Below are positions 59,343 to 64,000 of a stretch of DNA of 64,000 nt, piece by piece. Numbering within the stretch: the first letter of the stretch is position 1; each line of letters opens with the position of its first letter. Location: the NCBI GenBank assembly GCA_021805725.1, contig JAJZEH010000041.1, positions 73,401 through 137,400 on the forward strand. The letters run 5' to 3'. Source of the DNA: Pseudomonadota bacterium. Lineage in GTDB: Bacteria > Pseudomonadota > Gammaproteobacteria > Burkholderiales > Ferrovaceae. The position numbers and the translations under genes are program-made. The notes under the pieces were generated by a model. It was not told where the DNA came from. It did not search any database and saw nothing but the letters and a program-made list of their open reading frames with translations.

Positions 59343-61409
59343 ATGACACACAAGAAACTTGCCATGTTCGACCGGGTATTGGTAAAGCCAGCCCTCGTGG
59401 ACTCATTCCGGAAGCTAAATCCCGTCTTGCAGTGGCGCAATCCCGTGATGTTCGTGGTTTACATCGGCAGCATCCTGACTACGATGCTCTGGATGCAGGC
59501 CCTGGTCGGGCAGGGCGAAGCCTCGGCTGGCTTCATCTTCGCCGTCGCTTTGTGGCTGTGGTTCACTGTACTGTTTGCCAATTTTGCCGAAGCGCTCGCC
59601 GAAGGCCGGAGCAAGGCCCAGGCAGCATCATTGCGTGGGCTAAAAAGGGAAACCTGGGCCAAGAAGCTCAAGGAACCGAAGGCCAGTGCCGAGTGGATGA
59701 CGGTGCCAGCCACTGACCTGCGCAAGGATGATTGCTATCTGGTGCATGCCAGTGAAACCATCCCGGCTGATGGCGAAGTCATCGAAGGGGTAGCTTCGGT
59801 GGACGAATCTGCCATCACCGGCGAATCCGCCCCCGTCATTCGCGAGGCGGGAGGTGATTTTTCGGCCGTGACAGGCGGCACCCGCGTGCTTTCTGACTGG
59901 CTGGTTGTTCGCGTGACGGTCAATCCTGGCGAGACCTTTGTTGACCGTATGATCGCCATGGTTGAAAGCGCGAAACGCCAGAAAACACCCAACGAGATTG
60001 CATTGACCCTATTGTTGGTGGCGCTAACCATCATCTTCCTCGGCGTAATCGTCACCCTGCTGCCCTACTCGATGTTCAGTGTCGATGTGGCGAAGGCTGG
60101 CACGCCCGTAACCATCACAGTGCTTATCGCCCTGCTGATCTGTCTGATCCCAACGACGATTGCTGGTCTGCTATCGGCCATCGGCGTCGCTGGCATGAGC
60201 CGCATGATGCAGGCCAATGTCATTGCCACTTCCGGCCGCGCTGTTGAGGCTGCTGGTGACGTCGATGTGCTGTTGCTGGACAAGACCGGCACCATCACCC
60301 TTGGCAATCGCCATGCCTCGGCCTTTCTGCCTGCAGATGGCACAAAGGAAGAAGACCTTGCCAATGCCGCCCAACTTGCGTCACTAGCCGACGAAACCCC
60401 TGAAGGCCGCAGCATCATGGTGTTGGCCAAACAGAAGTTTGGACTGCGCGAGCGCGATATTCAATCTCTTGGCGCGCAATTCGTCCACTTTTCTGCCCAT
60501 ACTCGCATGAGTGGGGTCGATATTCTGGGCAACCAAATCCGCAAAGGCGCCGCAGATGCCATCCGCAAGCATGTGGAGGATCTCGGTGGCAGCTTTCCGC
60601 CGTCAGTTCTCGTCGCCGTCGAGGATATCTCCCGCCGTGGCAGCACCCCCCTGGTGGTGGCGGAGGACGCTCGTGTGCTTGGCGTCATAGAGCTGAAAGA
60701 CATCGTCAAGGGTGGCATCAAGGAGCGCTTTGCCGAATTACGCAGGATGGGTATTCGCACCATCATGATCACTGGCGATAATCGACTTACCGCTGCAGCC
60801 ATTGCCGCAGAAGCCGGCGTCGATGATTTCCTTGCCGAGGCGACACCCGAAGCCAAATTGGCATTGATTCGCAAGCACCAGGCTGAAGGCCGTCTCGTCG
60901 CCATGACAGGCGACGGCACCAATGATGCCCCGGCACTGGCCCAAGCGGACGTGGCGGTGGCCATGAACACTGGCACTCAGGCAGCCAAGGAGGCTGGCAA
61001 CATGGTTGATCTGGACTCCAATCCGACCAAGCTAATCGAAGTGGTGGAAACGGGCAAACAGATGCTGATGACACGCGGCGCATTGACCACCTTCAGCATC
61101 GCCAATGATGTAGCGAAATACTTCGCCATCATTCCAGCAGCTTTTGTCACCACCTATCCGCAGCTTGCATCACTCAATATCATGAAGCTAGCGAGCTCCT
61201 CATCTGCAATTCTGGCTGCATTGATTTTCAATGCGCTTATCATCGTATTCCTGATCCCTTTGGCACTGAAAGGTGTGAGGTATCAACCCTTGGGCGCTTC
61301 AGTGCTGCTGCGCCGCAACCTTGCGGTCTATGGGCTTGGCGGCATCATCGCCCCGTTCATCGGCATCAAGCTGATCGACATGCTGATTGCCTTCAGCGGC
61401 CTCGCCTGA
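59343..61409 (+). CDS. kdpB: K+-transporting P-type ATPase subunit KdpB
   Basis: A 688-residue P-type ATPase. TGES (in [15 protein letters not shown], about 159), [11 protein letters not shown] (phosphoaspartate about 313), [12 protein letters not shown] and [22 protein letters not shown] are present. It supplies energy for the KdpA channel. An AAAGGAG ribosome site precedes the ATG. The second P-type ATPase in the window, but clearly of the KdpB class. kdpC begins after 2 bp. Confidence 0.98.
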   Translation: MTHKKLAMFDRVLVKPALVDSFRKLNPVLQWRNPVMFVVYIGSILTTMLWMQALVGQGEASAGFIFAVALWLWFTVLFANFAEALAEGRSKAQAASLRGLKRETWAKKLKEPKASAEWMTVPATDLRKDDCYLVHASETIPADGEVIEGVASVDESAITGESAPVIREAGGDFSAVTGGTRVLSDWLVVRVTVNPGETFVDRMIAMVESAKRQKTPNEIALTLLLVALTIIFLGVIVTLLPYSMFSVDVAKAGTPVTITVLIALLICLIPTTIAGLLSAIGVAGMSRMMQANVIATSGRAVEAAGDVDVLLLDKTGTITLGNRHASAFLPADGTKEEDLANAAQLASLADETPEGRSIMVLAKQKFGLRERDIQSLGAQFVHFSAHTRMSGVDILGNQIRKGAADAIRKHVEDLGGSFPPSVLVAVEDISRRGSTPLVVAEDARVLGVIELKDIVKGGIKERFAELRRMGIRTIMITGDNRLTAAAIAAEAGVDDFLAEATPEAKLALIRKHQAEGRLVAMTGDGTNDAPALAQADVAVAMNTGTQAAKEAGNMVDLDSNPTKLIEVVETGKQMLMTRGALTTFSIANDVAKYFAIIPAAFVTTYPQLASLNIMKLASSSSAILAALIFNALIIVFLIPLALKGVRYQPLGASVLLRRNLAVYGLGGIIAPFIGIKLIDMLIAFSGLA

Positions 61410-61411
61410 AA

Positions 61412-62002
61412 ATGGAAACCATCATGAAAACACTGCTACGTCCCGCAATCACCTTGTTCATGGTACTTTCTGCAATTACCGGAATCATCTACCCGATAGT
61501 AGTCACCGGAATCGCCCAGGCGGTTTTTCCAGAGTCATCCAACGGCAACCTGATCTTCAATGACGGAAAACTGGTCGGTTCAAAGCTGATTGGTCAGAAT
61601 TTCGTTGACCCGGGTCATTTCTGGGGCCGGCCGTCAGCCACATCGCCGCAGCCCTACAATGGCACAGCCTCGGGCGGGTCGAACCAGGGGCCACTTAACC
61701 CAGCACTGGTCGATGCCGTCAAAACCCGGATCGAGGCCCTACATGCCGCCGACCCTCACAACCTGTTGCCAATTCCGGTCGACCTCGTTACAGCCTCTGC
61801 CAGCGGTCTCGACCCGGACATCAGTCCTGCTGCGGCTCACTATCAGGCGGAGCGAGTCGCCAACGCCCGCAAGTTGCCGTCAAAAACGGTGGCAGCATTG
61901 ATCGACGCGCATACACAAGGGCGCCAATGGGGAATCTTCGGCGAAGCTCGTGTTAATGTACTGCAACTCAACATGGCGCTTGAGGACCAGTCAGGAAAAT
62001 GA
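61412..62002 (+). CDS. kdpC: K+-transporting ATPase subunit KdpC
   Basis: A 196-residue KdpC with one N-terminal membrane helix ([26 protein letters not shown]) and a periplasmic/soluble domain with GSxLIGQ (GSKLIGQNF), [14 protein letters not shown] and ASGSNxGP-like (ASGGSNQGP). The start is ATG 61412; an internal ATG four codons later also fits. It is the assembly/catalytic chaperone subunit of the pump. It ends in an ATGA overlap with kdpD. Confidence 0.96.
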   Translation: METIMKTLLRPAITLFMVLSAITGIIYPIVVTGIAQAVFPESSNGNLIFNDGKLVGSKLIGQNFVDPGHFWGRPSATSPQPYNGTASGGSNQGPLNPALVDAVKTRIEALHAADPHNLLPIPVDLVTASASGLDPDISPAAAHYQAERVANARKLPSKTVAALIDAHTQGRQWGIFGEARVNVLQLNMALEDQSGK

Positions 62003-64000
62003 CCAACTCCCGCCCCGATCCCGACCAGCTTCTCGACAGGATCAATGAGGATGAGATTCGTGCCGCCCGCGGCAAGCTGAAAATATTCTTTGGCGCTTCG
62101 GCCGGGGTCGGCAAGACCTATGCCATGCTGTCCTCCGCACGACAGCAGGTCCAGCAAGGCGCCGACATCGTCATCGGGGTGGTGGAAACCCATGGCAGGA
62201 AGGAAACAGAAGCGTTACTGGGTGGATTGGAGCGCCTGCCGCTCAAGGAAGTTTCTTACCGCGACAAGGTGTTGAAAGAGTTCGACATCGATGGCGCCCT
62301 GGCCCGAAAGCCAGAACTGATACTCATTGACGAACTCGCACATTCCAATGTACCTGGATCGCGTCATCCCAAGCGCTGGCAGGACGTCCATGAATTGCTG
62401 TCATCCGGCATCGACGTCTATTCGACGGTCAATGTCCAGCATCTGGAAACGCTCAACAATGTGGTCGGCGGGATCACCGGCATCCGCGTTTGGGAGACTG
62501 TTCCAGACCATGTTTTTGATGCTGCCGACGAAGTAGTACTCGTCGACCTGCCACCCGACGAGCTGCTACAACGTCTGAAGGAAGGAAAGGTCTATCTTCC
62601 GCATCAAGCTGAACGCGCGATCCGGAATTTCTTTCGCAAGGGGAACCTGATCGCACTGCGCGAGCTTGCGTTGCGGCGTACCGCTGATCGCGTGGATAAC
62701 CAGATGATCCAGTACCGGCGCGACAAGTCCGTGGAGACAGTCTGGCAGACGCGCGAATCACTATTGGCCTGCATTGGCCCGGGAGATGGCGGCGACCGCA
62801 TCATCAGAAGCGCGGCCAGAATCGCAGCCAGATTTGATGTACTTTGGCATGTGATCTACATTGAAACACCGGAATTGCGACGCCTTTCAGAAAAGCGGCG
62901 CCTGCACATTCTTAAGAACCTGAAACTGGCTCAGGAAACAGGGGCGGAGACCGCAAGCCTTTCCGGAAGCGATGCAGTAGAAACTGCCATTGAGTATGCC
63001 CGCGATCATAATCTTTCCAGGATTATCGTCGGTCGTGATCACGGCCCTTCATGGCAGCCATGGAAGCGCTCCTTTGCTGACCGCATCGGCATGCGGGCGC
63101 CTGAAGTTGACGTCATCCAGGTGGCTCGCGAGGACACCAAAGTCGACAGCCGCCGAGACGAAATCACCGACGAACCTCTTCTGGGCCGGCTGAAAGCACC
63201 TTGGCGGTCGTTTGCAATGAGCGCGCTTTTCTGTGCACTAGCAACCCTCATCGCCATGCCCCTGCTATCGGTGTTCGACCTTGCCAACATCGCCATGCTA
63301 TTTTTGCTGGCTGTAGTTCTGGCAGCAGTTCGCTACGGCCTAGGTCCGGCAGTTGCGGCGGCCTTCCTCAATGTCGCGGCATTTGATTATTTTTTCGTAC
63401 CGCCGCGATTTTCATTCGCTGTCAGTGACGTGCAATATCTACTGACTTTTGCGGTCATGCTTGCCGTCGGCCTTGTCACCGCCAGGTTGACTTCGGATCT
63501 CAAGTTTCAAGCTCGCATCGCCAGCCGTCGCGAACATCGGGTAAGAGCGCTTTACGAAATGTCACGTGACTTATCGGGCGCACTGATAACGCAGCAGATT
63601 GCCGAAATCAGCCAGCGTTTCGCTGAAAACGGATTCGATGCACGCGCTGCAATTGTGCTGGCTGATGAAAAGGGCAGGCTGCTAGAGCCCATCCAGGTTG
63701 CCGGCGGTCTGCCGACGGTAGACGCTGGCATCAGCCAGTGGGCATTCGATCATGAAGCCGAGGCTGGCTGCGGTACTGACACCCTTCCCGGAACCCCATT
63801 TCTCTACATTCCCCTAAAAGCGCCGATGCGTACGCGGGGGGTTCTGGCGCTGGAACCGCGCCACCCCCGGCGGTTGATGGCGCCAGAACAACGTCGACTT
63901 CTTGACACCTTCGCGCGGTTGATTGCCATTTCTCTCGAACGCATCCATTACGTTGAGGTTGCGCAGACCACTACCTTGCAGATGGAGTCGGAAAGGCTGC
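61999..64000 (+). CDS. kdpD: Sensor histidine kinase KdpD (partial, 5' part)
   Basis: The first 667 codons of KdpD, cut by the right edge. The N-terminal KdpD domain (about 24-235) has the Walker A-like [13 protein letters not shown] and Walker B-like [23 protein letters not shown]; a USP-like domain follows (about 250-375). Membrane helices cluster at about 405-490 with a [13 protein letters not shown] loop, then a GAF domain (about 520-650). The kinase core and KdpE lie beyond the window. Overlaps kdpC by 4 nt. It senses potassium limitation or turgor. Confidence 0.95.
   Translation, partial: MTNSRPDPDQLLDRINEDEIRAARGKLKIFFGASAGVGKTYAMLSSARQQVQQGADIVIGVVETHGRKETEALLGGLERLPLKEVSYRDKVLKEFDIDGALARKPELILIDELAHSNVPGSRHPKRWQDVHELLSSGIDVYSTVNVQHLETLNNVVGGITGIRVWETVPDHVFDAADEVVLVDLPPDELLQRLKEGKVYLPHQAERAIRNFFRKGNLIALRELALRRTADRVDNQMIQYRRDKSVETVWQTRESLLACIGPGDGGDRIIRSAARIAARFDVLWHVIYIETPELRRLSEKRRLHILKNLKLAQETGAETASLSGSDAVETAIEYARDHNLSRIIVGRDHGPSWQPWKRSFADRIGMRAPEVDVIQVAREDTKVDSRRDEITDEPLLGRLKAPWRSFAMSALFCALATLIAMPLLSVFDLANIAMLFLLAVVLAAVRYGLGPAVAAAFLNVAAFDYFFVPPRFSFAVSDVQYLLTFAVMLAVGLVTARLTSDLKFQARIASRREHRVRALYEMSRDLSGALITQQIAEISQRFAENGFDARAAIVLADEKGRLLEPIQVAGGLPTVDAGISQWAFDHEAEAGCGTDTLPGTPFLYIPLKAPMRTRGVLALEPRHPRRLMAPEQRRLLDTFARLIAISLERIHYVEVAQTTTLQMESERL

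Overview
The window is GC-rich, densely coded chromosomal DNA from a Gram-negative bacterium, most likely a betaproteobacterium. The evidence is the ispB | rplU-rpmA-obgE-proB block with proS nearby, a tandem glycine riboswitch, SelD/SelU, NnrS and SirB2, and the abundance of c-di-GMP and PAS proteins. I cannot place it below class from sequence alone. I see no phage, insertion sequence, integrase or CRISPR array.

Layout. 1-8.6 kb, mostly minus strand: a metallophosphoesterase fragment, a P-type ATPase, a very large PAS/LOV-GGDEF-EAL-CZB protein, a thioredoxin, an EexN-like lipoprotein, YaeQ and an MFS carrier. 8.6-11.9 kb: a small catabolic locus with a GntR/FCD regulator, two mirror-image operators, an aldehyde dehydrogenase and an alpha/beta hydrolase whose nucleophile serine is replaced by glycine. 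11.9-15.8 kb: a soluble CZB chemoreceptor, a glycine-zipper protein, HU overlapping a GIY-YIG gene, an HDOD protein and a BON lipoprotein. 15.8-28 kb: core genes, namely selU-selD, tRNA-Pro, a GATase, ispB, rplU-rpmA-obgE-proB, proS, yihY and leuA. 28-38.6 kb: CHAD protein, a QseBC-like two-component pair, a DrrAB-type ABC exporter, alpha-glucan phosphorylase, an ArsR-OYE-SDR cluster and a diguanylate cyclase.

38.6-45 kb is the most unusual part. A Tat-exported ThDP enzyme is followed by an unknown 155-residue protein and a one-heme cytochrome c, which looks like a periplasmic oxidoreductase cluster. Beyond sirB2 and nnrS lies a protein with all 13 cysteines in three-residue register, followed by a permease carrying a four-cysteine membrane motif. 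45-57 kb holds an MHYT-PAS-GAF-GGDEF-EAL giant, a truncated 5-formyltetrahydrofolate cyclo-ligase remnant, a tandem glycine riboswitch ahead of a ketopantoate-reductase-like gene, a YadGH-type exporter, a second BON lipoprotein, a class 3 lipase lipoprotein and an ArsR/double-SRPBCC pair. 57.3 kb to the end is a kdp operon (small ORF, kdpF, A, B, C and the start of kdpD).

Together the genes describe an environmental bacterium investing in sensing (light, zinc, redox or gas, potassium), c-di-GMP signalling and metal or redox handling around a conserved housekeeping core. All functional calls come from reading motifs and gene order; no database search was run.
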